Shown: positions 16,765 through 27,604 of the stretch, piece after piece | Position numbering within the stretch: the first letter of the stretch is position 1 | How the letters are laid out: each line of letters opens with the position of its first letter | Source: Pseudomonas sp. Leaf48 | Lineage (GTDB): Bacteria; Pseudomonadota; Gammaproteobacteria; Pseudomonadales; Pseudomonadaceae | Assembly (NCBI RefSeq): GCF_001421885.1 | Contig: NZ_LMLH01000012.1 | Span: forward strand, 271,905 to 335,904 | Length of the DNA stretch: 64,000 nucleotides | Reading direction: 5' to 3' | Program-made: the position numbers and the translations under genes | The notes under the pieces: generated by a model | What the model saw: only the letters and a program-made list of their open reading frames with translations | What the model was told of the DNA's origin: nothing | Databases searched by the model: none

Positions 16765-19596
16765 ATGCAAGAAAGCGTGATGCAGCGCATGTGGAACAGC
16801 GCCTACCTGTCCGGTAGTAACGCTGCCTATGTGGAAGAGCTCTACGAGCTCTACCTGCACGACCCTAACGCTGTGCCAGAAGAGTGGCGCACCTACTTCC
16901 AGAAGTTGCCTGCTGACGGCAACTCTGCCACCGATGTTTCGCACTCCACAATTCGCGATCATTTCGTTCTGCTGGCAAAGAACCAGCGCCGCGCCCAACC
17001 GGTTTCCGCCGGCAGCGTGAGCAGTGAGCACGAGAAGAAGCAAGTTGAAGTGCTGCGATTGATCCAGGCCTACCGTATGCGTGGCCACCAGGCATCCCAG
17101 CTTGATCCGCTGGGGCTGTGGCAGCGTCCTGCACCTGCAGACCTGTCGATCAATCATTACGGCTTGACCAATGCCGATCTTGATACGACCTTCCGTGCCG
17201 GCGACCTGTTCATCGGCAAAGAGGAAGCGAGCCTACGCGAAATTCACGAAGCGTTGCAGCAGACATATTGCCGCACCATCGGCGCTGAATTTACGCATAT
17301 CACCGATTCCGAGCAGCGCCAGTGGTTCCAGCAGCGTCTGGAAAGCGTGCGCGGTCGTCCGGTGTACTCCGCCGACATCAAGAGCCACCTGCTCGAGCGT
17401 GTGACTGCTGGCGAAGGCCTGGAAAAATACCTGGGCACCAAATACCCGGGCACCAAGCGTTTCGGTCTGGAAGGCGGCGAAAGCCTGATCCCGATGCTCG
17501 ACGAACTGATCCAGCGTTCCGGTTCCTACGGCACCAAGGAAATCGTCATTGGCATGGCCCACCGTGGCCGTCTGAACGTGCTGGTCAACACCTTCGGCAA
17601 GAACCCGCGCGAGCTGTTCGACGAGTTCGAAGGCAAGAAGAAGGTCGAGCTGGGTTCCGGTGACGTTAAATACCACCAGGGCTTCTCGTCCAACGTGATG
17701 ACCACCGGCGGTGAAGTTCACCTGGCCATGGCGTTCAACCCGTCCCACCTGGAAATCGTTTCTCCAGTGGTCGAAGGTTCGGTTCGCGCCCGTCAGGATC
17801 GTCGCAACGACCCTACCGGTGAGAAGGTTCTGCCGATCTCCATCCACGGTGACGCGGCATTCGCCGGTCAAGGCGTGGTGATGGAAACCTTCCAGATGTC
17901 GCAGACCCGCGGTTTCAAGACCGGCGGCACCGTGCACATCGTGATCAACAACCAGGTCGGTTTCACCATCAGCAACCCGCTGGACTCGCGTTCCACCGAG
18001 TACGCGACCGACGTCGCGAAAATGATCCAGGCGCCGATCCTCCATGTGAATGGTGATGATCCGGAAGCCGTATTGTTCGTGACCCAGCTGGCCATCGACT
18101 ACCGCATGCAGTTCAAGCGTGACGTAGTGATCGACCTGGTCTGCTACCGTCGTCGCGGCCACAACGAGGCCGACGAGCCAAGCGGCACCCAGCCGATCAT
18201 GTATCAGCAGATCACCAAGCAGCGCACCACCCGTGAGCTGTACGCTGATCGTCTGACTCAGGCCGGTGTACTGGACGCTGAACGTGTTCAGGCCAAGGTC
18301 GACGAGTACCGCAACGCGCTGGACAACGGTCTGCACGTAGTGAAGAGCCTGGTCAAAGAGCCGAACAAAGAGTTGTTCGTGGACTGGCGTCCGTATCTGG
18401 GCCACGCCTGGACCGCGCGTCACGACACACGTTTCGATCTGAAGACCTTGCAGGAACTGTCCGCCAAGCTGCTGGAAATCCCGGAAGGCTTCGTGGTTCA
18501 GCGCCAGGTTGCGAAGATCTACGAAGACCGTCAGAAGATGCAAGCCGGCGGCCTGCCGATCAACTGGGGTTACGCCGAAACCATGGCGTACGCGACCCTG
18601 GCGTTCGAAGGTCACCCGATCCGCATGACTGGCCAGGACATCGGCCGCGGTACGTTCTCGCACCGTCATGCCGTGTTGCACAACCAGAAAGACGCAGGGA
18701 CTTACATCCCGCTGCAGAACCTGTACGACGGTCAGCCACGCTTCGACCTGTACGACTCGTTCCTGTCCGAAGAAGCGGTACTGGCGTTCGAATACGGTTA
18801 TTCGACCACCACGCCTAATGCCCTGGTTATCTGGGAAGCCCAGTTCGGCGACTTCGCCAACGGCGCCCAGGTTGTAATTGACCAGTTCATCACCAGTGGC
18901 GAGCACAAGTGGGGCCGTCTGTGCGGTCTGACCATGCTGCTGCCGCACGGTTATGAAGGTCAGGGTCCGGAGCACTCCTCGGCTCGTCTGGAGCGTTACC
19001 TGCAGCTGTGCGCCGAGCACAACATTCAGGTGTGCATGCCGACGACGCCGGCTCAGATCTACCACTTGCTGCGCCGTCAGGTGATTCGCCCGCTGCGCAA
19101 ACCATTGGTAGTCCTGACTCCGAAGTCGTTGCTGCGCCACAAGCTGGCCATCTCGACGCTGGAAGATCTGGCCGAAGGTTCGTTCCAGACCGTTATCCCG
19201 GAAATCGATGCCCAAGACCCGAAAAAGGTCGAGCGCGTTGTTCTGTGTAGCGGCAAGGTCTACTACGACCTGCTGGAAAAACGCCGTGCCGAAGGTCGTG
19301 ACGACATCGCCATCGTGCGTATCGAGCAGCTGTACCCATTCCCTGAGGACGACTTGAAAGAAGTCCTGGCTCCTTATACCAACGTCAAGCATGCCGTTTG
19401 GTGTCAGGAAGAGCCGATGAACCAGGGTGCGTGGTACTGCAGCCAACACCACATGCGTCGCAGCATCAGCAACCTCAACAAGTCTCTCGTACTCGAGTAC
19501 GCGGGCCGTGAGGCTTCTGCTGCACCTGCATGCGGTTACGCATCGATGCACGCCGAACAGCAGGAACAACTGCTGCAAACGGCCTTTACTGTTTAA
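16765..19596 (+). CDS. sucA: 2-oxoglutarate dehydrogenase E1 component
   Basis: A 943-residue ThDP-dependent subunit that decarboxylates 2-oxoglutarate and transfers succinyl to the lipoyl group of SucB. The N-terminus MQESVMQRMWNSAYLSGSNA is typical; further blocks include GMAHRGRLNVL, HGDAAFAGQGVVMET, the VCYRRRGHNEADEP ThDP region, GQDIGRGTFSHRHAV and LPHGYEGQGPEHSSARLERYL. The length is standard. The ATG follows GAGGGTGACCAAGC, which lies in the leader hairpin. It heads sucAB-lpd, with sucB 42 bp downstream. Confidence 0.97.
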   Translation: MQESVMQRMWNSAYLSGSNAAYVEELYELYLHDPNAVPEEWRTYFQKLPADGNSATDVSHSTIRDHFVLLAKNQRRAQPVSAGSVSSEHEKKQVEVLRLIQAYRMRGHQASQLDPLGLWQRPAPADLSINHYGLTNADLDTTFRAGDLFIGKEEASLREIHEALQQTYCRTIGAEFTHITDSEQRQWFQQRLESVRGRPVYSADIKSHLLERVTAGEGLEKYLGTKYPGTKRFGLEGGESLIPMLDELIQRSGSYGTKEIVIGMAHRGRLNVLVNTFGKNPRELFDEFEGKKKVELGSGDVKYHQGFSSNVMTTGGEVHLAMAFNPSHLEIVSPVVEGSVRARQDRRNDPTGEKVLPISIHGDAAFAGQGVVMETFQMSQTRGFKTGGTVHIVINNQVGFTISNPLDSRSTEYATDVAKMIQAPILHVNGDDPEAVLFVTQLAIDYRMQFKRDVVIDLVCYRRRGHNEADEPSGTQPIMYQQITKQRTTRELYADRLTQAGVLDAERVQAKVDEYRNALDNGLHVVKSLVKEPNKELFVDWRPYLGHAWTARHDTRFDLKTLQELSAKLLEIPEGFVVQRQVAKIYEDRQKMQAGGLPINWGYAETMAYATLAFEGHPIRMTGQDIGRGTFSHRHAVLHNQKDAGTYIPLQNLYDGQPRFDLYDSFLSEEAVLAFEYGYSTTTPNALVIWEAQFGDFANGAQVVIDQFITSGEHKWGRLCGLTMLLPHGYEGQGPEHSSARLERYLQLCAEHNIQVCMPTTPAQIYHLLRRQVIRPLRKPLVVLTPKSLLRHKLAISTLEDLAEGSFQTVIPEIDAQDPKKVERVVLCSGKVYYDLLEKRRAEGRDDIAIVRIEQLYPFPEDDLKEVLAPYTNVKHAVWCQEEPMNQGAWYCSQHHMRRSISNLNKSLVLEYAGREASAAPACGYASMHAEQQEQLLQTAFTV

Positions 19597-19638
19597 CGCC
19601 TTCGCGCACCTGAAACCGAATTTAAGGAACCACAGACA

Positions 19639-20859
19639 ATGGCTATCGAGATCAAAGCCCCCACTTTCCCGGAATCGGTTGCCGATGGCACCGTTGCCAC
19701 CTGGCACAAACAACCGGGCGACGCGGTCAAGCGCGACGAACTGATCGTCGACATCGAAACCGACAAAGTCGTACTGGAAGTGCTGGCCACCGCTGACGGC
19801 GTGCTGGGCGCTATCGTCAAGGGCGAAGGCGAGACCGTTCTGTCCGACGAAGTCCTGGGCTCCATCGAAGCTGGCGGCGCTGCTGCCGCTCCAGCCGCTG
19901 CCGCTCCGGCTGCCGCTGCTCAAGCTGCTGCTCCTGGCGCTGAAGGCGAAGACGATCCTGTTGCTGCACCGGCTGCTCGCAAGCTGGCTGAAGAAAACGG
20001 CATCAACATCGCTTCCGTTGCCGGCACCGGCAAAGGCGGTCGCGTGACCAAGGAAGACGTGGTTGCAGCCGTTGCTGCCAAGAAAGCCGCTCCGGCTGCC
20101 GCGCCTGCCAAGGCTGCTGCTCCTTCGGCTGCCGCTCCTGTGTTCGCCGCTGGCGACCGCATCGAGAAGCGCGTACCGATGACCCGCGTTCGCGCCACCG
20201 TGGCCAAGCGTCTGGTTGAAGCTCAGTCGAACATGGCGATGCTGACCACTTTCAACGAAGTCGACATGACCGAAGTCATGGCGCTGCGTTCGAAGTACAA
20301 GGATCTGTTCGAGAAGTCCCACAACGGCGTGCGCCTGGGCTTCATGTCGTTCTTCGTGAAAGCGGCCACCGAAGCGCTGAAACGCTTCCCGGCTGTCAAC
20401 GCCTCGATCGACGGCGGCGACATCGTTTACCACGGCTACGCTGACGTCGGCGTTGCAGTGTCCAGCGACCGCGGCCTGGTTGTACCGGTTCTGCGTAACG
20501 CCGAACTGATGAGCCTGGCTGAAATCGAAGGCGGCATCGCCACTTTCGGCAAGAAAGCCCGTGACGGCAAACTGTCGATGGACGAAATGACCGGTGGTAC
20601 TTTCACCATCACCAACGGTGGTACCTTCGGTTCGATGATGTCGACCCCGATCGTCAACCCGCCACAAGCAGCCATCCTGGGCATGCACAACATCATCCAG
20701 CGTCCTATGGCCATCAACGGCCAGGTCGTTATCCGTCCGATGATGTACCTGGCACTGTCCTACGATCACCGTCTGATCGATGGCAAAGAAGCTGTAACCT
20801 TCCTGGTGACCATCAAGAACCTGCTGGAAGATCCGGCTCGTCTGTTGCTGGATATCTGA
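19639..20859 (+). CDS. sucB: Dihydrolipoyl succinyltransferase (E2) of 2-oxoglutarate dehydrogenase
   Basis: A 406-residue subunit with one lipoyl domain (residues 1-76; lipoylated K43 in [11 protein letters not shown]), an Ala/Pro-rich linker, the peripheral-subunit-binding domain ([29 protein letters not shown] region, about 113-150), a second Ala-rich linker and a catalytic domain. The active-site pair is H377 and D381 in SYDHRLIDG. It transfers succinyl from lipoamide to CoA. The start follows AAGGAACCACAGACA. It lies between sucA and lpd. Confidence 0.97.
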   Translation: MAIEIKAPTFPESVADGTVATWHKQPGDAVKRDELIVDIETDKVVLEVLATADGVLGAIVKGEGETVLSDEVLGSIEAGGAAAAPAAAAPAAAAQAAAPGAEGEDDPVAAPAARKLAEENGINIASVAGTGKGGRVTKEDVVAAVAAKKAAPAAAPAKAAAPSAAAPVFAAGDRIEKRVPMTRVRATVAKRLVEAQSNMAMLTTFNEVDMTEVMALRSKYKDLFEKSHNGVRLGFMSFFVKAATEALKRFPAVNASIDGGDIVYHGYADVGVAVSSDRGLVVPVLRNAELMSLAEIEGGIATFGKKARDGKLSMDEMTGGTFTITNGGTFGSMMSTPIVNPPQAAILGMHNIIQRPMAINGQVVIRPMMYLALSYDHRLIDGKEAVTFLVTIKNLLEDPARLLLDI

Positions 20860-20873
20860 TAGAAGCAGCCATG

Positions 20874-20937
20874 AGCTGCAAGTCGGGCGGGCGGAAAACC
20901 CGCGGCCTGGCTTGCAGCTTGCGGCTTGAAGCTTTTC
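20874..20937. repeat. Imperfect inverted repeat between sucB and lpd
   Basis: GAGCTGCAAG and CTTGCAGCTTGC flank a GC-rich centre with GCGGGCGGAAAACCCGC, itself able to fold. There is no T run, so it looks more like an mRNA-stabilising or REP-like hairpin than a terminator. It fills most of the 97-bp gap before lpd. Confidence 0.6.
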
Positions 20938-20956
20938 TCTAAAGAGGATTTTTTGA

Positions 20957-22393
<1,437 letters not shown>

Positions 22394-22400
22394 GGGCTTT

Positions 22401-22523
22401 GTGAAAACGTAGCGAGCGACGGAAAGACAAGGCAAAAACAGGTGAGGAAGCGGAGTTGACGTCAGTCAATGAGCATTTCGAACCTGTTTTTAACGCAGTA
22501 TTTCCTAGCGCAGCAGTTTTCAC
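22401..22523. repeat. 123-bp imperfect palindrome, MITE-like, between lpd and sucC
   Basis: The ends are GTGAAAAC and GTTTTCAC. Internal arms AAAAACAGGT (22434-22443) and ACCTGTTTTT match, and the centre TTGACGTCAGTCAA (22456-22469) is symmetric. Alignment of one half with the complement of the other shows scattered matches throughout, so the element folds back on itself. It contains no gene. Size and symmetry suggest a miniature non-autonomous element or a large intergenic repeat; no transposase is nearby with matching ends. Confidence 0.65.
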
Positions 22524-22569
22524 ATGTCCGAAAGAGATAATAAGAAACCACGGCGGCATGGCCCGTCGT

Positions 22570-22731
22570 GAGCCTTGCACGCAAGACTCACCGCGGAATA
22601 TCCGCTGGACGCAGTCTTGCGTAGCTGCACCGGTTGTCCGGAAAGGCTACGCAAGCAGCAGTCACAGGTGGTGCGGCACTTGAACAAGTGCAGCACCGAA
22701 TGCGCAGTACCTAACGAAGACGGTAAAAAGC
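22570..22731 (+). ncRNA. sucC leader RNA, candidate sucC motif
   Basis: Three consecutive hairpins precede sucC. Stem 1: CGCAAGACT (22580-22588) / AGTCTTGCG (22613-22621), with inner GCGGA/TCCGC. Stem 2: TTGCGTAGC (22617-22625) / GCTACGCAA (22646-22654), with inner CCGG/CCGG. Stem 3: GGTGC-GCACTTG / CAAGTGC-GCACC (22670-22697) just before the ribosome site. Stems 1 and 2 share 22617-22621 and cannot both form fully, which gives a switch-like choice. A conserved structure called the sucC RNA motif has been described in Pseudomonas in this place; its ligand is unknown. Identification is by position and fold only. Confidence 0.62.
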
Positions 22732-23898
22732 ATGAATCTTCACGAGTATCAGGGTAAGCAGCTGTTCGCTGAATACGGCCTGCCAGTTTCCACTGGTTAC
22801 GCAGTAGACACCCCGGAAGCAGCAGCAGAAGCTTGCGACAAAATCGGCGGCAGTGAGTGGGTTGTCAAAGCCCAGGTCCACGCCGGTGGTCGCGGTAAAG
22901 CGGGCGGCGTCAAGCTGGTTCGCAGCAAAGAAGACGCCAAAGCCTTCGCACAGCAGTGGCTGGGCAAGCGTCTGGTGACTTACCAGACTGACGCCAATGG
23001 TCAGCCAGTCACCAAGATCCTGGTTGAATCGTGCACTGATATCGCTAAAGAGCTGTACCTGGGCGCTGTCGTTGACCGTTCGAGCCGTCGTATCGTGTTC
23101 ATGGCTTCCACCGAAGGTGGCGTGGACATCGAGAAAATCGCTCACGACACTCCAGAAAAAATTCTGAAAGCCACTATCGATCCACTGGTTGGCGCTCAGC
23201 CATTCCAGGGTCGCGAGCTGGCATTCCAGCTGGGTCTGGAAGGCAAGCAAGTTGCTCAGTTCGCCAAGATCTTCGTAGGTCTGGCCAAGCTGTTCAAGGA
23301 TCACGATCTGGCCCTGCTGGAAGTGAACCCGCTGGTGATCAAGGCTGACGGCGATCTGCACTGCCTGGACGCCAAGATCAACATCGACGCCAACGCCATG
23401 TACCGTCAGCCTAAGCTGAAGACTTTCCACGATCCGTCGCAAGACGATCCGCGCGAAGCGCACGCTGCCAAGTTCGAGCTGAACTACGTGGCACTGGAAG
23501 GCAACATCGGTTGCATGGTCAACGGTGCTGGCCTGGCCATGGGTACCATGGACATCGTCAACCTGCATGGCGGCAAGCCAGCCAACTTCCTCGACGTGGG
23601 CGGCGGTGCTACCAAAGAACGCGTTACCGAAGCGTTCAAAATCATTCTGTCCGACACCAACGTCGCTGCAGTACTGGTTAACATCTTCGGCGGCATCGTT
23701 CGTTGCGACATGATTGCCGAAGGCATCATCGGTGCAGTGAAAGAAGTCGGCGTGAAAATCCCGGTTGTTGTTCGCCTTGAAGGCAACAACGCTGAGCTGG
23801 GCGCTAAAGTACTGGCAGAAAGCGGTTTGAACATCATCGCTGCTACCAGCCTGACCGACGCTGCTCAACAAGTTGTCAAAGCTGCGGAGGGCAAATAA
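22732..23898 (+). CDS. sucC: Succinyl-CoA synthetase beta subunit
   Basis: A 388-residue ATP-grasp subunit that with SucD converts succinyl-CoA to succinate with ATP/GTP formation. The N-terminus [19 protein letters not shown], the ATP-grasp stretch [26 protein letters not shown] and the C-terminal [17 protein letters not shown] with GNNAELG are standard. The start lies 34 nt after the third leader hairpin. Its TAA overlaps the ATG of sucD (TAATG), so the subunits are translationally coupled. Confidence 0.97.
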   Translation: MNLHEYQGKQLFAEYGLPVSTGYAVDTPEAAAEACDKIGGSEWVVKAQVHAGGRGKAGGVKLVRSKEDAKAFAQQWLGKRLVTYQTDANGQPVTKILVESCTDIAKELYLGAVVDRSSRRIVFMASTEGGVDIEKIAHDTPEKILKATIDPLVGAQPFQGRELAFQLGLEGKQVAQFAKIFVGLAKLFKDHDLALLEVNPLVIKADGDLHCLDAKINIDANAMYRQPKLKTFHDPSQDDPREAHAAKFELNYVALEGNIGCMVNGAGLAMGTMDIVNLHGGKPANFLDVGGGATKERVTEAFKIILSDTNVAAVLVNIFGGIVRCDMIAEGIIGAVKEVGVKIPVVVRLEGNNAELGAKVLAESGLNIIAATSLTDAAQQVVKAAEGK

Positions 23899-24779
23899 TG
23901 AGCGTCCTGATCAATAAAGACACCAAAGTTATCTGCCAGGGTATTACCGGTTCGCAAGGTAGTTTCCACACCCAGCAAGCCATCGAGTACGGCACCAAGA
24001 TGGTTGGTGGTGTAACTCCGGGCAAAGGCGGCACCGAGCACCTGGGTCTGCCAGTGTTCAACACCGTTAAAGACGCAGTAGAAGCCACTGGCGCAACCGC
24101 CAGCGTTATCTACGTTCCGGCTCCTTTCTGCAAAGACTCGATCCTGGAAGCTGCTTTCGGCGGCATCAAGCTGATCGTGTGCATCACCGAAGGCATTCCT
24201 ACCCTGGACATGCTGGACGCTAAAGTTAAGTGCGACGAGCTGGGTGTCATCCTGATCGGCCCTAACTGCCCAGGCGTGATCACCCCAGGCGAATGCAAGA
24301 TCGGCATCATGCCAGGTCACATTCACTTGCCAGGCAAGGTCGGTATCGTTTCGCGTTCCGGCACCCTGACCTACGAAGCTGTGAAGCAGACTACTGACGC
24401 CGGTTTCGGTCAGTCGACTTGCGTCGGCATCGGTGGTGACCCGATCCCGGGTTCGAACTTCATCGACATCCTGAAGCTGTTCCAGGAAGACCCGAAGACC
24501 GAAGCGATCGTGATGATCGGTGAGATCGGCGGTTCGGCTGAAGAAGAAGCGGCTGCCTACATCAAGGCACACGTGACCAAGCCGGTTGTTTCCTACATCG
24601 CTGGTGTGACTGCTCCTCCGGGCAAGCGCATGGGCCATGCTGGCGCAATCATCTCTGGCGGCAAAGGCACTGCAGACGAGAAATTCGCTGCTCTGCAAGA
24701 CGCAGGCGTTAAAACCGTGCGTTCGCTGGCAGACATCGGCAAGGCCCTGGCCGAGCTGACCGGTTGGGCTGTCAAGTAA
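23898..24779 (+). CDS. sucD: Succinyl-CoA synthetase alpha subunit
   Basis: A 293-residue CoA-binding subunit. The N-terminal nucleotide-fold motif [20 protein letters not shown] is the CoA site, and the phosphorylated active-site histidine (about residue 247) is in [16 protein letters not shown]. It also has [17 protein letters not shown] and [13 protein letters not shown]. It overlaps sucC by one base, with a strong terminator 30 bp after its stop. Confidence 0.97.
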   Translation: MSVLINKDTKVICQGITGSQGSFHTQQAIEYGTKMVGGVTPGKGGTEHLGLPVFNTVKDAVEATGATASVIYVPAPFCKDSILEAAFGGIKLIVCITEGIPTLDMLDAKVKCDELGVILIGPNCPGVITPGECKIGIMPGHIHLPGKVGIVSRSGTLTYEAVKQTTDAGFGQSTCVGIGGDPIPGSNFIDILKLFQEDPKTEAIVMIGEIGGSAEEEAAAYIKAHVTKPVVSYIAGVTAPPGKRMGHAGAIISGGKGTADEKFAALQDAGVKTVRSLADIGKALAELTGWAVK

Positions 24780-24808
24780 GCCTCGCGCTTAGCTGACGCT
24801 TCACCAAA

Positions 24809-24840
24809 CAAAGGCCACCTTCGGGTGGCCTTTGTCGTTT
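24809..24840 (+). terminator. Rho-independent terminator after sucCD
   Basis: Perfect 11-bp stem CAAAGGCCACC / GGTGGCCTTTG with a TTCG tetraloop, followed by TCGTTT. It ends the TCA block. Confidence 0.88.
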
Positions 24841-24858
24841 CCGGGGTTTGTATTATCT

Positions 24859-24991
24859 GTGGCGAGGGGGCTTGCCCCCGTTCGGCTGCGCAGCAGTCGC
24901 AAAACCAGCTTTCATTGACTACCTGACAACGTGCAATCGCCTGCATACGGGGCTGCTTCGCAGCCCAACGGGGGCAAGCCCCCTCGCCACA
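24859..24991. repeat. REP pair (type B), inverted
   Basis: TGGCGAGGGGGCTTGCCCCC at the left end and its complement at the right, with inner CTGCGCAGCAG-type arms. Same family as 1431-1560 and 26699-26797. Confidence 0.9.
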
Positions 24992-25232
24992 GGGGTCTGT
25001 GAAGGTAAATTAGATATGTAAATGCGACATGGAAATGTCGCGTATCGGAATGTTCGCCCCCAAACAGTGCGTTTGTCAGACAAATTCGTTAGGCTACGCG
25101 CCATTTTTGCGTCCGCAGCCCACAAGGCCGTAACGCGCTTAAAGGGTTGGTCCCATACGGACCGACAGCATTTCCCTCACCCATAGGGAAATCCCTCTCT
25201 AAATTCCGATTCAGTAGTGTGGTATTTCCTTA
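24992..25232 (+). promoter_or_regulatory. brnQ upstream region with two hairpins
   Basis: No gene is present. Two hairpins adjoin the start: GTTGGTCC/GGACCGAC (25146-25166, loop CATAC) and ATTTCCCT/AGGGAAAT (25170-25192, loop CACCCAT). The second is perfect. Neither has a T run of terminator quality. They may be a leader RNA element controlling brnQ; no known riboswitch class was recognised. Confidence 0.45.
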
Positions 25233-26546
25233 ATGAAAGTGTTGAAAGGCCAGGACATCCTGGCACTTGGTTTTATGACGTTTGCCCTGTTCGTCGGGGC
25301 TGGCAACATCATCTTCCCGCCTATCGTCGGTTTGCAGTCCGGCCCCAACGTCTGGATGGCGGCGCTGGGCTTCCTGGTCACCGCAGTCGGTCTGCCGGTG
25401 ATCACCGTTGTCGCCCTGGCCAAGGTCGGCGGGGCAATGGATGCATTGAGCAGCCCGATCGGTAAAATTGCCGGTGGCCTGCTGGCAGCTGCCTGCTACC
25501 TGGCCGTCGGCCCGTTGTTCGCGACTCCGCGTACCGCGACGGTATCGTTTGAAGTCGGCCTGGCACCGTTGACCGGCGAAAGCCCGCTGGCGCTGTTCCT
25601 CTACAGCTCGGTGTACTTCCTGCTGGTGTTCTTCATCTCGTTGTACCCGGGGCGTCTGCTCGATACCGTGGGGCGTTTTCTCGCACCGTTGAAGATCGTC
25701 GCCCTGGCCGTGCTGGGCATCGCGGCATTTGCCCTGCCGGCGGGTGACATCGGTGTCGCCACACCGGAATACGTTGCCGCACCGTTCTCCCAGGGCTTCA
25801 TCAATGGTTACCTGACCATGGATACCTTGGGCGCGTTGGTCTTTGGCATCGTCATCGTCAACGCCATCCGTTCCCGTGGCGTCGAGTCGCCGGCGCTGAT
25901 CACCCGTTACGCGATCATTGCCGGTCTGATCGCCGGTCTGGGCCTGGTGCTGGTTTATGTCAGCCTGTTCCGCCTTGGTTCCGGCAGCCATGAAGTGGCC
26001 GCCGGTGCAACCAACGGTGCGGTGGTATTGCACGCCTACGTGCAGCACACCTTCGGCTCGCTGGGCAGCGGTTTCCTGGCCGTGCTGATTTCCCTGGCCT
26101 GCCTGGTGACGGCGGTCGGCCTGACCTGTGCCTGCGCTGAATACTTCAGCCGTGTGCTGCCACTGTCCTACAAGACCCTGGTGATTATCCTGGCCGCGTT
26201 CTCCCTGCTGGTGTCCAACCTGGGGCTGACCAAGCTGATTGCGTTCTCGATCCCGGTGCTGACCGCGATCTACCCGCCATGCATCGCTCTGGTGGCCCTG
26301 AGCTTCTGCAAGGATTTCTGGCATGAGCAGGGCCGCATTGTCGGTCCGGTGATGCTGGTGTCGTTCATCTTCGGTCTGATCGATGCCCTCAAGGGCGCCG
26401 GCCTGGCGGACTGGATGCCGGAGCAGATGTCTCACCTGCCATTGAGTGAGCAGGGCTTGGCCTGGCTGGTGCCGTCGGTGATGACGCTGGTGGTTGCGGT
26501 GGTTTGCGATCGTCTGCTGGGCAAGCGCGAAGAAGCGCTGGCTTAA
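25233..26546 (+). CDS. brnQ: Branched-chain amino acid transporter (LIVCS family)
   Basis: A 437-residue inner membrane protein of the BrnQ family, which imports leucine, isoleucine and valine with a cation. Signature segments are [25 protein letters not shown] at the N-terminus, [17 protein letters not shown], and [15 protein letters not shown] in the second half; about 12 transmembrane helices are readable. The ATG at 25233 gives [13 protein letters not shown]. It is monocistronic, ending 44 bp before a terminator hairpin. Confidence 0.95.
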   Translation: MKVLKGQDILALGFMTFALFVGAGNIIFPPIVGLQSGPNVWMAALGFLVTAVGLPVITVVALAKVGGAMDALSSPIGKIAGGLLAAACYLAVGPLFATPRTATVSFEVGLAPLTGESPLALFLYSSVYFLLVFFISLYPGRLLDTVGRFLAPLKIVALAVLGIAAFALPAGDIGVATPEYVAAPFSQGFINGYLTMDTLGALVFGIVIVNAIRSRGVESPALITRYAIIAGLIAGLGLVLVYVSLFRLGSGSHEVAAGATNGAVVLHAYVQHTFGSLGSGFLAVLISLACLVTAVGLTCACAEYFSRVLPLSYKTLVIILAAFSLLVSNLGLTKLIAFSIPVLTAIYPPCIALVALSFCKDFWHEQGRIVGPVMLVSFIFGLIDALKGAGLADWMPEQMSHLPLSEQGLAWLVPSVMTLVVAVVCDRLLGKREEALA

Positions 26547-26589
26547 GCTGCTTATTGGCCCGCCACAAGCGGGTCTCGAGCCTTGAAGA

Positions 26590-26625
26590 AATGCCCCGTA
26601 TCAATCGATGCGGGGCATTTTTTTA
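26590..26625 (+). terminator. Rho-independent terminator after brnQ
   Basis: Perfect stem AATGCCCCG / CGGGGCATT followed by a run of seven T. Confidence 0.9.
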
Positions 26626-26698
26626 TGGAGTGGATGCAGTGTCTTTTTTCTTGGGCTAACGTCGAAGCAATGCAAAACCCGAATGTGGGGGCTGCTCT

Positions 26699-26797
26699 TG
26701 TGGCGAGGGGGCTTGCCCCCGTTGGACTGCGTAGCAGTCCCGGAACACTGGTAAAGGGCCGCTACGCGCCCCAACGGGGGCAAGCCCCCTCGCCACA
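26699..26797. repeat. REP pair (type B), inverted
   Basis: TGGCGAGGGGGCTTGCCCCC arm and its complement, with inner GGACTGCGTAGCAGTCC (itself self-complementary) near the left arm. Together with the brnQ terminator it accounts for most of the 320-bp gap between brnQ and the next gene. Confidence 0.9.
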
Positions 26798-26866
26798 AAG
26801 GCCCCTCACACAAAAGCCCGCGCCCACAAGGTTTCGGTGTTCTGCCACTACATCACAAGGACCTGC

Positions 26867-27604
26867 ATGTCGTTCATCCAAGCCAATTTGATCCACATCC
26901 TCGCCGCCCTCTGGTTCGTCATCTGCTGGGGTGGCTACACCCGTTACGCAACGTGGAAGGGCCGCGACACCGCGTGCCTGGCCAGTGTGCTGCATCTGTA
27001 CCGTGAGGACTGGATGCGTCGCATGCTGCTGCGCGATAACCGCATCGCCGACGCCAGCGTGATTGGCAATCTGGAGCGCAACGCATCGTTCTTCGCCTCC
27101 AGCACACTGATTATCCTCGCCGGTATTCTCACCGTGCTCGGCGCATCAGAGCGGGCAGTCTCGTTACTGGCGGATATCCCGATGGTGCAGCAAGCCTCCC
27201 AAGGCATGTCCGAGATCAAGCTGCTGTGCCTGGCGCTGGTGTTCGTCTATGCATTCTTCACCTTCAGCTGGTGCATGCGCCAATACAACTTTGCAGCGAT
27301 TCTGGTTGGCTCGGCGCCCATGGTCGGCGAGCGCCTTGTTTCCGAACAAGAGCGCAAAGCCTTTGCCGCCCGGGCGGCACGGGTGATCTCCATGGCCGCC
27401 AACCAGTTCAACTTCGGCCTGCGTTCCTACTACTTCGGCATGACCATGCTGGCCTGGTTTGTCAGCCCCTGGCTATTCATGTTGATGAGTGCCGGCGTGG
27501 TGCTGGTGTTGTATCGCCGCGAGTTTCATTCCGACGTTCTCGACGTGATGGTCTATACCCCTACAGAGGCGCCGTTGCCTGAGGTGAATAAAGAGGCCGC
27601 TTGA
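26867..27604 (+). CDS. DUF599 family inner membrane protein
   Basis: A 245-residue protein whose N-terminus (ANLIHILAALWFVICWGGYTRYA), RNASFFASSTLIILAGILTVLG and MRQYNFAAILVGSAP match the DUF599 family. There are about four hydrophobic segments, and a conserved block AANQFNFGLRSYYFG lies before the last helices. The ATG at 26867 follows ACAAGGACCTGC; an earlier in-frame start at 26837 is unlikely. The stop overlaps the next gene (TGATG), so the two are co-translated. The family's function is not established. Confidence 0.87.
   Translation: MSFIQANLIHILAALWFVICWGGYTRYATWKGRDTACLASVLHLYREDWMRRMLLRDNRIADASVIGNLERNASFFASSTLIILAGILTVLGASERAVSLLADIPMVQQASQGMSEIKLLCLALVFVYAFFTFSWCMRQYNFAAILVGSAPMVGERLVSEQERKAFAARAARVISMAANQFNFGLRSYYFGMTMLAWFVSPWLFMLMSAGVVLVLYRREFHSDVLDVMVYTPTEAPLPEVNKEAA

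Noticed and set aside
17233..20769. A 1178-residue open frame on the minus strand across sucA and sucB
   Set aside because: It is antisense to two highly conserved genes with strong codon bias. Long antisense frames are a known by-product of such bias, and the translation has no recognisable domains.
22575..22757. A 60-residue frame overlapping the sucC start
   Set aside because: It is made of the sucC leader hairpins (which give CTGCPERLRKQ-type residues) and runs into sucC in another frame; the RNA structure explains it better.
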